The notes under the pieces are model-generated. The model was not told where the DNA came from and did not search any database. It worked only from the letters and a program-made list of their open reading frames with translations. Below, piece by piece: positions 18,700 to 26,779 of a stretch of DNA of 52,073 bases. Position 1 is the first letter of the stretch; each line of letters begins with the position of its first letter. The DNA is from Bacteroidales bacterium (lineage in GTDB: Bacteria > Bacteroidota > Bacteroidia > Bacteroidales > F082): contig JAEEJS010000039.1 in NCBI GenBank assembly GCA_016282015.1, positions 1 to 52,073 of the forward strand, read 5' to 3'. Made by a program: the position numbers and the translations under genes.

Positions 18700-20107
18700 A
18701 TTCAAAAAAATATTCATTTTTGAAATTGACGAAATAAAGCTGCTGTTGGGCGCGGGTCACTGCGGTGTAAAACCAGCGCAGGTCGGAGGTTTGCAAGGTC
18801 TCGCCATCGGGAATGAAGGGAGCGTCTATGAAAACCATAGGCCACTGTCCGCCTTGAGTCTTGTGGCAGGTGAGGGCATAGCCGAACTTCACCTGCAAGG
18901 CGTTGAAGTATGGGTTTTGACGCATGGCCTTGTAACGGTCGCGCTTGTTGGGAATGTCCATGTAGTCTTCCTCTACGGCCCGGTACAGACGGTCGGCCTC
19001 GTCTTGAGTTAGGGCAGGGGAGTCGCTGGTGAGAGTCTCCAGCAGTATCTTTACCGAGAGGTTGGGCTCTTCCTGATAGTCGGTCAGCTGAATGTCGACG
19101 TCGGCGAAGTGGAAGCCATACATTTCTTCGGTGCTGTTGATGCGCATCAGCTCTATCATGTCGCCGTTGGCTATGAAGCTCACCTTCTGGCTTTCGTCAG
19201 TCCAGAAATAATTGTTTTTCACCACCATCAATTTGTCGCCAGTGGCTATCTCGCCATCCTCCTGAAGTACGCGGGCCCGAATGGCCTGGTTATACATGTT
19301 GGCGCGCTTGTTGCTGCGGCAGATGATGACGGCCTCGTTACTTGAACGCCCATTGAAACTCTGCCGCAGCAGCTCCTCAAACTCCTGAGGGTCGATGCAG
19401 TGAACGTCGTCGAATCCGTTAGCTTTGAATAGCGGCAGTGACACTTCAGATAAAAAACGACGTCTGAGTTCTGTGGCGTTCCACAGTATGCCCGATTCCA
19501 GAGCCTGACGCATCACCTCTGTCATCTGGTAGGAGGCCACGGTGAGGCTGAAGCTGTTGCGCAGCACGTTGATGTCGTTGGCGGGGCTGTTTTCCAACCC
19601 GACCGGAGGCAGCTGGGCGTTGTCACCTATGAGCAGCAGACGGCAATTCTCACCGCTGAACACGTAGTTGACCAAGTCGTCAAGCAGAGAGCGGCCGTTG
19701 CTGTAATCGTCAGAAATCATTGAGCATTCGTCCACTATGAATACGGTGTTTTTTGCTTTATTCTGTGCACGCGTCATACGCAGCGAGCCGTCGCCGAATT
19801 GTTGGAACCGGTAGATTTTCCTATGAATCGTTGATGAGAGCTTCCCGGTATAGCCGCTCAGTACCTTCGCGGCTCGGCCCGTGGGCGCCATAAGCTGATA
19901 GTCCATTCCGAGCCGCGGCAATGTGCGCACAAGAGTGGTTACCAGAGTCGTTTTGCCGGTGCCGGCATAACCTTGCAGCAGATAGGTCGGATTTTTCTTT
20001 GTAGAAAGCAGGAAGGCAGCCAAGTGCACCAGCACTATGCGCTGTCCGTCGGTGGGCTCAAAGCCGAACGACCTCAGCAATACCTGTGTCAACTCCTGCC
20101 GCGTCAT
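18698..20107 (-). CDS. ATP-dependent RecD-like DNA helicase (superfamily 1)
   Basis: 469 residues from the ATG at 20107; a start at 20131 exists but would overlap tamL by 23 bases. Walker A is GYAGTGKTT (about residue 45), Walker B FIVDECSMI, motif III GDNAQLPPVG, and the C-terminal UvrD_C_2 motif YALTCHKTQGGQW with FYTAVTRAQQQLY. It has the core of RecD/Dda-type 5'-3' helicases but lacks RecB/RecC partners and a nuclease domain. Dda-like repair or replication restart work is likely, not shown. It begins one base after the tamL stop codon, so it is probably co-transcribed. Confidence 0.9.
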   Translation of the reverse strand: MTRQELTQVLLRSFGFEPTDGQRIVLVHLAAFLLSTKKNPTYLLQGYAGTGKTTLVTTLVRTLPRLGMDYQLMAPTGRAAKVLSGYTGKLSSTIHRKIYRFQQFGDGSLRMTRAQNKAKNTVFIVDECSMISDDYSNGRSLLDDLVNYVFSGENCRLLLIGDNAQLPPVGLENSPANDINVLRNSFSLTVASYQMTEVMRQALESGILWNATELRRRFLSEVSLPLFKANGFDDVHCIDPQEFEELLRQSFNGRSSNEAVIICRSNKRANMYNQAIRARVLQEDGEIATGDKLMVVKNNYFWTDESQKVSFIANGDMIELMRINSTEEMYGFHFADVDIQLTDYQEEPNLSVKILLETLTSDSPALTQDEADRLYRAVEEDYMDIPNKRDRYKAMRQNPYFNALQVKFGYALTCHKTQGGQWPMVFIDAPFIPDGETLQTSDLRWFYTAVTRAQQQLYFVNFKNEYFFE

Positions 20108-20108
20108 G

Positions 20109-22400
20109 TTAAAATGGGTAACCCAAACCAATGTTCCAGACCACGTCTTTCCAGCCTATTTTGCTGATTCTCCATCTGCTGCCTTCCGGATAGGCAGGGT
20201 CGCATAAAACCACAGCCCAGTCCAGACGAACCAGGAAGAACGAGAAGTCGAAGCGCAGGCCGAAGCCTCCGTCCAAAGCTATCTGTCTGTAGAATGTATT
20301 GAAATGGAACTGTCCGTTAGGGAAAGATTCGTTGTTGCTCAGGGTCCAGATGTTACCTATATCGGTGAAAAGCGCTCCATTGATGAAAGCGTAGAACGGG
20401 AAGCGGTATTCCATGTTGAATTCCAGCTGCAGGTCGCCAATGTGCTCAATGTCGTATCCGTATTCGTTTCTGAAGCCGCCAGGGCCGAGAGTGCGGAACT
20501 GCCAGCCACGCATACCGTTTGTACCGCCGGCGTAGAAACTCTTTTCAAATGGCATATCCACCGAGTTGCCGTAAGCTATACCTTGTCCGTACATGAAACG
20601 CAGCGCTAACACGTTGTCTGGCTTCAGGATGTGGTAGAAACGGAAGTCGAACTGGTATTTGAAATACTGGGCGTAGCGTATGCCTGCTATCATGTGGTAG
20701 TTGTTCGCCTCGGTGATGAGAGGAGTGTGGTTGAACAGTGAAAGCAGGTTGCCCGAAGTTTCTATATTGGCCTTGAAATAGAAGAAGTCGTGATTGCTGT
20801 TGATTGTCTGGTTGCTGTAAATGAAGGAGTAGTCCAAACCGAAAATCAAGTGGTCGGTGTACATGTCCTTGATACGCTGGTTGGTCTCAAGGTCCAGAAT
20901 GAATGCGAACAGATCGGTGGGCAATACTTTAACCGTGTTGAGGTTGATAGGGTTGAAGATATGCTCCACATGGTCGTTGGATTTCCAGTTGTAACCGTAT
21001 GTTCCGTTGATGATGAAGCGGGTGTACAAAGGTCTGAAGTGTGCGTTAAAACCGGCAGACAGTGTGGTTCTGGGCTGATATTCCAGCACGAAGTTGGTCA
21101 ACTTGATAGGGCTGAGGAATCGCGGGAACATAATGCTGGCGTCTATTCCGAACTCCTTAGTGTTGAACAGACCCTCGTCGGCAACTATATTGTCGACCCT
21201 CTGGGCCTGAACGCCGCCTCTCAACGTTATCCTGAACACTTCCGAGCCACGGAAAATGTTGTTATTTCTATAAGATATGCTTCCGAGAGCTCCCAAATCG
21301 CCTCCCGAGTTGGTGCCTTCCAGCTGAATGTTGTAGTGGTTGAGCTTGCCGCGCTGCAGATTCACGTTGCAGTTGAGCATTTTGACAGTGTCGCCCGGCT
21401 TGGAGGGTATGGTGTCGAAGCTTATGTTGCTCATGTTGTATAGCTTCAGACCTCCCATCGCCCTGTAGCTCTGCTTGACGCGGTGCTGGCTGTATTCTTC
21501 GCCGGGATGTATCAGAATAACCTGGTTGAAAGTCTTGAATTTGATTTTCGGGGGACGGGAATACGTGAAGTCGAAGCGGTGCTCTGTGTGCTTTTTGCCT
21601 ATGGAGAAGGTGAAAGGCACTGTGTCGTTCATGGTAGGGTTGGGGTTCTGCACATTGTAGTTGGGGTTGATAAACACCCTATTAATTATGTATTTGTCGT
21701 GCTTTTCCCCGTCTATGCGCACCATGATGTCGGCCTTGTGCTGTCGCAGGTTGGTGTCGACCTCAAAAATGATATAGTCTTTGGTGAAGAAATAATATCC
21801 CTTGTCACGCAGGCGGGTTGTGATGAGCTCGCGCTCCTTGTCCATGTTGAAGGCGTTGTAGATGTCGCCCGACTTGACTGGCATTTCGCTCTCCATCTCG
21901 CTGACAATCTTGGCTACAACCGAATCCTTGATTTTGTATCCTACGTCGCGAATGTAATACGGCTTGGTGGGAGTGACGTGGTAGGCTACCGTCGAACGCT
22001 TTTTCTTGTCGGTTTTTTCTGTGTGTACCTTCGATTTGAAATAGCCTATGTTGTTGAGGTAAGTCTCCATCTGAACTCTCGACTCGGCAGTGCTCTGAGC
22101 GTTATAGTAGGTGGGCTTGTGAGCTATGCTCCGGTTGACCCACTTGCCGAATGCGCTGGTTTTGTTGACTGTCTTGTAGTATAACCACACACGTGGCAGC
22201 CAGCCGTAGATGTTACGGTCGGCATTTTGAATAATGTAATTGGAAACCTCACTCTTGGAGATGGTGGTTTGCTCTAAGTCTTTAATTTCCACCCAGTTAT
22301 AAATCAATATTGTCTTACCCTCAGGCACATACTCCTGCACGGCACAGCCTGTCAGCGTAACCGCTACAAGCACAAACAATATCGCTCTAATAACTTTCAT
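20109..22400 (-). CDS. tamL: TamA-like outer-membrane assembly lipoprotein (BamA/TamA superfamily)
   Basis: 763 residues. The N-terminus has a signal peptide with lipobox LTGC (Cys19), so it is a lipidated member, as in the TamL variants reported from Bacteroidota. POTRA-like repeats occupy about residues 30-330 (for example RDVGYKIKDSVVAKIVSEM). The C-terminal half is a 16-strand beta-barrel of the Omp85 type with FYAGGTNGMRGWQFRTLGPG, the conserved barrel-lumen RGW loop, and a C-terminal aromatic residue (LGYPF). It probably helps insert outer-membrane or surface proteins. Its usual partner TamB is not in the window. It lies 19 bases after folC. Confidence 0.88.
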   Translation of the reverse strand: MKVIRAILFVLVAVTLTGCAVQEYVPEGKTILIYNWVEIKDLEQTTISKSEVSNYIIQNADRNIYGWLPRVWLYYKTVNKTSAFGKWVNRSIAHKPTYYNAQSTAESRVQMETYLNNIGYFKSKVHTEKTDKKKRSTVAYHVTPTKPYYIRDVGYKIKDSVVAKIVSEMESEMPVKSGDIYNAFNMDKERELITTRLRDKGYYFFTKDYIIFEVDTNLRQHKADIMVRIDGEKHDKYIINRVFINPNYNVQNPNPTMNDTVPFTFSIGKKHTEHRFDFTYSRPPKIKFKTFNQVILIHPGEEYSQHRVKQSYRAMGGLKLYNMSNISFDTIPSKPGDTVKMLNCNVNLQRGKLNHYNIQLEGTNSGGDLGALGSISYRNNNIFRGSEVFRITLRGGVQAQRVDNIVADEGLFNTKEFGIDASIMFPRFLSPIKLTNFVLEYQPRTTLSAGFNAHFRPLYTRFIINGTYGYNWKSNDHVEHIFNPINLNTVKVLPTDLFAFILDLETNQRIKDMYTDHLIFGLDYSFIYSNQTINSNHDFFYFKANIETSGNLLSLFNHTPLITEANNYHMIAGIRYAQYFKYQFDFRFYHILKPDNVLALRFMYGQGIAYGNSVDMPFEKSFYAGGTNGMRGWQFRTLGPGGFRNEYGYDIEHIGDLQLEFNMEYRFPFYAFINGALFTDIGNIWTLSNNESFPNGQFHFNTFYRQIALDGGFGLRFDFSFFLVRLDWAVVLCDPAYPEGSRWRISKIGWKDVVWNIGLGYPF

Positions 22401-22419
22401 CAGTTTCTAACTGCTAAAA

Positions 22420-23706
22420 TCATATCACTTCCGCCACGGTGAAGTTGCTTCCTCCAATAAACACTACGTCTTCGAACAGTGCATTGTTCATGGCTGAGTT
22501 GTAAGCCTGCTGCACCGATTCGTAAACGTTGCCGTGAAGTCCGGCTTTGGCGGCTTTCTCAGCCAGGATGTTGGCGTCGAGGCCTCTCGGTATGTCGGCT
22601 TTGCAGAAGTAATAGTCGGCGTAGCGTGGCAGAATGTTCAGAATTCCGTCTATGTCCTTGTCGTTGACGCAGCCCAGCACAAAGTGCAGCTTTCTGAAGC
22701 TCATGTCGCTCAGCTGCATGGTGATTTCCTTGATGCCGCCCACATTGTGTCCGGTGTCGGCTATCACCACAGGCTTGCGGTTGAGTATCTGCCAGCGGCC
22801 CATCAGGTTGGTGTTTTTCACCACAAATTCCAGACCGTGAATTATGTCTTTCTGTCCCATGTGGAACTTCTCTCTCAGCAGGTCAATCACGCAGATTGCT
22901 GTGGCCAGGTTCTTCTTTTGGTAGTAACCCAGCAGCGGGAATTCCACCGCCTCAAGGTAAAGCTCGCTGTTTTTCCAGATGTCATACTTCTGATAATCAA
23001 GCGATTCTATATGAATCTTCTCGCAGTCGAATATCTGGTCGGCAAAGTATATGGGAGCCTTGCACGACTCGGCTTTCTGGATGAACACGTCCTTGGTCTC
23101 GGCTTGGGTCTCGCCAATCACCACAGGGGTGTCAGGCTTGATGATGCCGGCTTTTTCGGCTGCAATCTCGGCCAAGGTGTTGCCCAGCAGATTGACGTGG
23201 TCCAACGAAATATTTGTAATCACGCTAACTTCCGGCTGGATGACATTGGTTGAGTCGAGGCGTCCGCCCAGTCCAACCTCAATGATGGCAATGTCTACCT
23301 TTTCCTTTGCGAAGAAATCGAACGCCATGCCTGTAGCCATCTCGAAGAACGACAGCTGCATCTCTTCAAACTTGGTTTTGTTGCCGTTGATGAAGTCTAT
23401 GACATTCTGCTCCGGAATCATCTGTCCGTTGATGCGGATGCGTTCACGGAAGTCGCGCAGGTGAGGGGAGGTGTAAAGACCGGTCTTGTAGCCGCATTCC
23501 TGAAACACTGAAGCCAGTGTGTGCGACACAGTGCCTTTACCGTTGGTTCCCGCCACGTGTATGGTCTTGAAACTCTTGTGTGGGTTGCCCAGAAAGTCAA
23601 GTAGTTCCACTATGTTGCCGAGGTCGGGCTTGTAGGCCTGTGCACCTATTTTCTGGTACATAGGGAACTTGTTAAACATCCAGTTGGTTGTTTCAGCGTA
23701 GTTCAT
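22420..23706 (-). CDS. folC: Bifunctional folylpolyglutamate synthase / dihydrofolate synthase
   Basis: 428 residues. It adds glutamate to dihydropteroate and to folates. The Mur-ligase-type P-loop is HVAGTNGKGTVSHTLASVFQ (about 50-69), followed by IIEVGLGGRLDSTN, which is typical of FolC, NISLDHVNLLG, and ADTGHNVGG in the C-terminal domain. It lies 23 bases after tonB and 19 before tamL, probably one transcript. Confidence 0.95.
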   Translation of the reverse strand: MNYAETTNWMFNKFPMYQKIGAQAYKPDLGNIVELLDFLGNPHKSFKTIHVAGTNGKGTVSHTLASVFQECGYKTGLYTSPHLRDFRERIRINGQMIPEQNVIDFINGNKTKFEEMQLSFFEMATGMAFDFFAKEKVDIAIIEVGLGGRLDSTNVIQPEVSVITNISLDHVNLLGNTLAEIAAEKAGIIKPDTPVVIGETQAETKDVFIQKAESCKAPIYFADQIFDCEKIHIESLDYQKYDIWKNSELYLEAVEFPLLGYYQKKNLATAICVIDLLREKFHMGQKDIIHGLEFVVKNTNLMGRWQILNRKPVVIADTGHNVGGIKEITMQLSDMSFRKLHFVLGCVNDKDIDGILNILPRYADYYFCKADIPRGLDANILAEKAAKAGLHGNVYESVQQAYNSAMNNALFEDVVFIGGSNFTVAEVI

Positions 23707-23729
23707 TGTCTTTATAATAAAATTATATG

Positions 23730-24461
23730 TTATTGCGCCTTTTCGTATTCAAATATGTATGTTATAGTACCCATTTGTAATTCCGGTGCATTTTCGTTTT
23801 CATTAAATCGTGATTTCTGTGCGGCGTTTAGTGCTATATTACGAAGTCTTGAATTGGTGATGTTAGTTCCTTTACCTATTTGGGTTTTTTGTACTATTCC
23901 TTTACGATCAACCCAAATGTTAACAACTACAATTCCCGTCTCCTCGAGATTAATTTCTTTTGGTTTATATAGCTCTTTATGCCCTCGTCCACCAAGACTA
24001 TACGATATACCGCCTCCGGCGCCGCCCTGTCCTTCGTAGTTGTTGACATTCTGGCTGCCGTTTGAGTTGCCCTGATCGCTCGGAGTCTCGGTTTTACCTT
24101 CCGACGAAGATTCTTCCTGATTCTTAACCGGCTTGTAGAGCGCGCGCTCGTTCACCTTTTGCTCTATCTTTTTTGGCTTTGGCTCTTCCAATGCCGGTGC
24201 CTCCTCGCTGTCCTGAGTCACTGTCTGTTCTTTGACAGGCTCGGGCTTGGGCGCGGGCGTTTCGACCACCTTTTTAGGCTTGGGCTGTTGCTGCACGCCC
24301 GCGCCTTGATTGTACATGCCAAGATTCACCTCCACGCCGGCCTCACCCGGTAACGGTAGGGGCGTGGTCAGGGCCATGACTATAAGAAGCACCAGGGCGA
24401 CAATGTGTACGGTCACCGTGACTGCTATAGCTATGGTCTTATTTCTATTGGCTCTTGTCAT
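23730..24461 (-). CDS. tonB: TonB-family energy transducer
   Basis: 243 residues. One N-terminal membrane helix (about 11-32, IAVTVTVHIVALVLLIVMAL), a Pro/Lys/Glu-rich periplasm-spanning stretch (KPKKVVETPAPKPEPVKEQ and more), and a TonB C-terminal domain (about 155-243, VVVNIWVDRKGIVQKTQIG). It would transmit proton-motive force from ExbB/ExbD to outer-membrane receptors. It overlaps exbD by 4 bases. The DNA for the C-terminal domain is much more AT-rich than the rest. Confidence 0.92.
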   Translation of the reverse strand: MTRANRNKTIAIAVTVTVHIVALVLLIVMALTTPLPLPGEAGVEVNLGMYNQGAGVQQQPKPKKVVETPAPKPEPVKEQTVTQDSEEAPALEEPKPKKIEQKVNERALYKPVKNQEESSSEGKTETPSDQGNSNGSQNVNNYEGQGGAGGGISYSLGGRGHKELYKPKEINLEETGIVVVNIWVDRKGIVQKTQIGKGTNITNSRLRNIALNAAQKSRFNENENAPELQMGTITYIFEYEKAQ

Positions 24462-24871
24462 TTTTTAGCCGATGTTGCAAGCAAAACCTTGTGGTTTTGA
24501 TGAGTCTCGTTGTTAATGTTGTTGACGGCGTCAATTACGTTGACGACGTACTGCACAGGCACGTTCTTGTCGGAACGCACCACCACTGTACCTTCGGCAT
24601 TGCTGCCGAGTGCCAGTAAAATCTCGGGTTTGAGCTGCTCTTCTGTAACCTTGCGCTCGCCCACGAAGTAGTCCATCTTGTCGTTGATGTACACTGTCAC
24701 TGTCTGCTTAGCCATGGTGCGGCTGCTGCTTTGCGGAAGCAACAACTTGATGGCGTTAGGCGCCACCAGAGTGGATGTCAGCATGAAGAAGATAAGCAGC
24801 AGGAACACGAGGTCCGACATGGACGACGAGTTAAACTCCACTCTTCTCTGATTTCTGCGTTTCAGTGCCAT
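24458..24871 (-). CDS. exbD: ExbD/TolR-family biopolymer transport protein
   Basis: 137 residues. A single N-terminal membrane helix (LVFLLLIFFMLTSTLVA, about 21-37) contains the region where the family's proton-carrying Asp sits just before it (SMSDLVFLLLIFFM). The rest is periplasmic. It lies between exbB and tonB, overlapping tonB by 4 bases and 5 bases after exbB, a compact motor operon. Confidence 0.95.
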   Translation of the reverse strand: MALKRRNQRRVEFNSSSMSDLVFLLLIFFMLTSTLVAPNAIKLLLPQSSSRTMAKQTVTVYINDKMDYFVGERKVTEEQLKPEILLALGSNAEGTVVVRSDKNVPVQYVVNVIDAVNNINNETHQNHKVLLATSAKK

Positions 24872-24876
24872 AAGCC

Positions 24877-25563
24877 TTATTTAGCTGGTTCGTTCAAAAC
24901 GTCCATAAACTCTATGCTCTTCGATTCCAAGAGGTTGACCACCTTGTCGATCTGCGCTACAAGTATGTTGTAGAATATGAAAGCGATGATACCCACTATG
25001 AGACCTCCCACTGTGGTCACCATTGCCTGGTAGATACCTGTCGAAAGCAGTTCGATGTCGATGTTGTTGCCTGCCATTGACATGTCGTAGAAGGCGCGAA
25101 TCATGCCTATCACAGTGCCGAGGAAGCCGAGCATAGGACCTGCTCCGGAAATCATAGCCAGCAGTGCCACGCCTTTTTCCAGATTGCCGACCTCGAGGTT
25201 ACCCACGTTTTCTATGGCTGTCTGTATATCGTTCAAAGGCTTGCCTATACGCGAGATACCCTTCTCAATCATGCGAGACAGTGGGGTGGCGGTGCGCTGG
25301 CACAACACCTTGGCCTCGTCTAATTTGCCCTCTTTCATATAGTTGCGGATGGTGTCCATGAACAGGTTGTCGTTCTGTGCGGCACGGTTGATGGTGATGA
25401 AGCGTTCCACAAAGATGTAGACGGCTATCACCGATGCGATGGCCAGAATCAACATAATCCAGCCGCCCTGAACGGCCATGTTCCACAACGACATACGTAA
25501 TTCTGTGGGTTCTGCAACAGCTTCAGCCACAGGTACTTGTAATAAAAAATGAGATAATTCCAT
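24877..25563 (-). CDS. exbB: ExbB/TolQ/MotA-family proton channel protein
   Basis: 228 residues with three membrane helices (about 32-52, 130-150, 172-195). The family core GPMLGFLGTVIGMIRAFYDM (about 138-157) and the third helix LLSTGIYQAMVTTVGGLIVG are present. It forms the proton channel with ExbD to energise TonB. It starts the exbB-exbD-tonB-folC-tamL-helicase run. Confidence 0.95.
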   Translation of the reverse strand: MELSHFLLQVPVAEAVAEPTELRMSLWNMAVQGGWIMLILAIASVIAVYIFVERFITINRAAQNDNLFMDTIRNYMKEGKLDEAKVLCQRTATPLSRMIEKGISRIGKPLNDIQTAIENVGNLEVGNLEKGVALLAMISGAGPMLGFLGTVIGMIRAFYDMSMAGNNIDIELLSTGIYQAMVTTVGGLIVGIIAFIFYNILVAQIDKVVNLLESKSIEFMDVLNEPAK

Positions 25564-25603
25564 AGTTTGAATATTTCTTTGTCTAATTAAAACAGCTAAA
25601 TTA

Positions 25604-25611
25604 CAAAAATA
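25604..25611 (-). promoter_or_regulatory. Promoter (-7 box TATTTTTG) for exbB
   Basis: On the reverse strand TATTTTTG ends about 40 bases before the exbB ATG and abuts the stop codon of the LytTR gene (25612). It suggests that exbB can be transcribed separately from the regulator gene. Consensus match only. Confidence 0.5.
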
Positions 25612-26514
25612 TTACTTTTTCGTAAATCTTTGAACAATTTTTTCGCTATATGTGCGCGACACCGGCACCGACTCCAGGCCAGACTGGTTGAAATCAATAT
25701 AGTAGCTGTCGTCCTCGTTACGTATCAGCTTGATATTGTTGGTGTTAACTATGTAAGTGCGGTGGCAGCGCATCAGAGGTGTGCCAACGAGAGAATCCTC
25801 TATGGCCTGTATTTTGTTGCGCAACACAAAGCTGCTGAAGCCGTCCTTGTTGTGATAGAACACGTTCACATAGTTGCCCTCGGCCTTGATGTAGTAGATG
25901 TCTGTGAGCTTCACGGTAAACTTCAAAGCTCCTGTGTAGTCGCTGAAGTTGATAAGGTCTGGTGTTTCCTCAACATTCACCGTATTGCCTTTTGTTTTGA
26001 CACGGTTGGCATTGTTGGCCGAGTTGGCCTGAATCACCTTCTTGGCTATGCTGAGCACCCTGCGTGAATCTATGATGGCGAAGCTCAAGTCGGTGACTAT
26101 AAACGGGAAGCCCAGAGCTATGGTGGTGATCAATATACTCTTACCTATGATTATACCATGTGAAACACCTTCCACATTCATTATATTGATGGAGATGAAG
26201 GCGTGGTAGGTGCCTATCAGACCGATTTCAAGCAGATTCCATATAATATATATAAGGTATGTGAATGTGATAAGCCTTTTGGAGGTGTAGTACATCATAA
26301 TCCTGCTCAAGATCAGGAAGATGGTGGAGGACAGTATAAATACCACCGTGTATATGAGCCTGCTCTCATCAATGACCGAAAACCATGTGGTTCGGGAGTT
26401 GGACATGGGCACATAAATGGCCAAAAAAGCTATTGCAAAGAGCACTGAAATGGCTACCTGCACCACCAGGTTGTTCGGACTGATAAGATATTTTGGAAGT
26501 TTGTGTTTAGTCAT
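25612..26514 (-). CDS. Membrane-anchored LytTR-family DNA-binding regulator
   Basis: 300 residues. The N-terminal half has about four hydrophobic helices (about 19-36, 53-70, 80-102, 125-145) and no receiver domain. The C-terminal half (about 190-300) is a LytTR DNA-binding domain: VKLTDIYYIKAEGNYVNVFY, RNKIQAIEDSL, MRCHRTYIVNTNNIK and VPVSRTYSEK are the classic segments. It is therefore a one-component membrane regulator rather than a response regulator. LytTR proteins bind direct repeats spaced about two helical turns. A seven-copy array of such spacing lies directly upstream, between this gene and fabH, so autoregulation and control of the fab/etf operon are likely. The signal sensed is unknown. 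Confidence 0.88.
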   Translation of the reverse strand: MTKHKLPKYLISPNNLVVQVAISVLFAIAFLAIYVPMSNSRTTWFSVIDESRLIYTVVFILSSTIFLILSRIMMYYTSKRLITFTYLIYIIWNLLEIGLIGTYHAFISINIMNVEGVSHGIIIGKSILITTIALGFPFIVTDLSFAIIDSRRVLSIAKKVIQANSANNANRVKTKGNTVNVEETPDLINFSDYTGALKFTVKLTDIYYIKAEGNYVNVFYHNKDGFSSFVLRNKIQAIEDSLVGTPLMRCHRTYIVNTNNIKLIRNEDDSYYIDFNQSGLESVPVSRTYSEKIVQRFTKK

Positions 26515-26533
26515 AAGCGTAAATTTTACCCTG

Positions 26534-26541
26534 CAAAGATA
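26534..26541 (-). promoter_or_regulatory. Promoter (-7 box TATCTTTG) for the LytTR regulator
   Basis: On the reverse strand TATCTTTG followed by C lies 19 bases before the ATG at 26514, giving a short leader of about 15 bases. A TTTG sits 15 bases further upstream. The repeat array begins (26567) where the -33 region of this promoter should be. Confidence 0.6.
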
Positions 26542-26566
26542 CGTATTATATCAATACAAACCGAAT

Positions 26567-26700
26567 TTCGTCACAAATTTTCCTAAATTCGTCCCAAAAA
26601 TTTAAAATTCGTCACAATTTTTCAAAATTTCGTCACAAATGGGCGAAATTCGTCACAAAAAACCGCAATTCGTCACAAAGCCCCGCACTTTGGTCACAAA
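26567..26700. repeat. Seven-copy phased array of TTCGTCACAAA between divergent promoters
   Basis: Copies start at 26567, 26588, 26608, 26629, 26649, 26669 and 26690, so the steps are 21, 20, 21, 20, 20 and 21 bases, about two helical turns. Copies 1, 4, 5 and 6 are identical; copy 2 has one change (CCC for CAC), copy 3 ends AAT, copy 7 begins TTGG. The 9-10 base spacers are unrelated to each other. All sites therefore face the same side of the DNA. The array fills the space between the -7 boxes of the LytTR gene (26541) and fabH (26726). It is best read as a cooperative operator, probably for the LytTR protein; that link is inference. Confidence 0.85.
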
Positions 26701-26725
26701 AATTCATCAAGTGGGTCGGCTGAGG

Positions 26726-26733
26726 TATCTTTG
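26726..26733 (+). promoter_or_regulatory. Promoter (-7 box TATCTTTG) for the fabH operon
   Basis: TATCTTTG followed by C, 46 bases before the fabH ATG. The usual -33 position (26703-26706) reads TTCA rather than TTTG, which suggests a weak promoter needing an activator. The seventh array copy ends at 26700, right beside that position. Confidence 0.65.
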
Positions 26734-26779
26734 CGACAGTTTTAATGAAAATGAGTATAAACTTTTTAAACTTAATATA

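Noticed and set aside
26567..26700. Array as a CRISPR or a plasmid-type iteron origin
   Set aside because: The repeat is only 11 bases with 9-10 base spacers, much too short for CRISPR, and no cas, rep or partition gene is near. It sits between divergent promoters, which fits an operator better.
26639..26779. 47-residue N-terminal extension of FabH
   Set aside because: It is translated from the phased repeats and promoter, is foreign to FabH and starts upstream of the likely transcript start.
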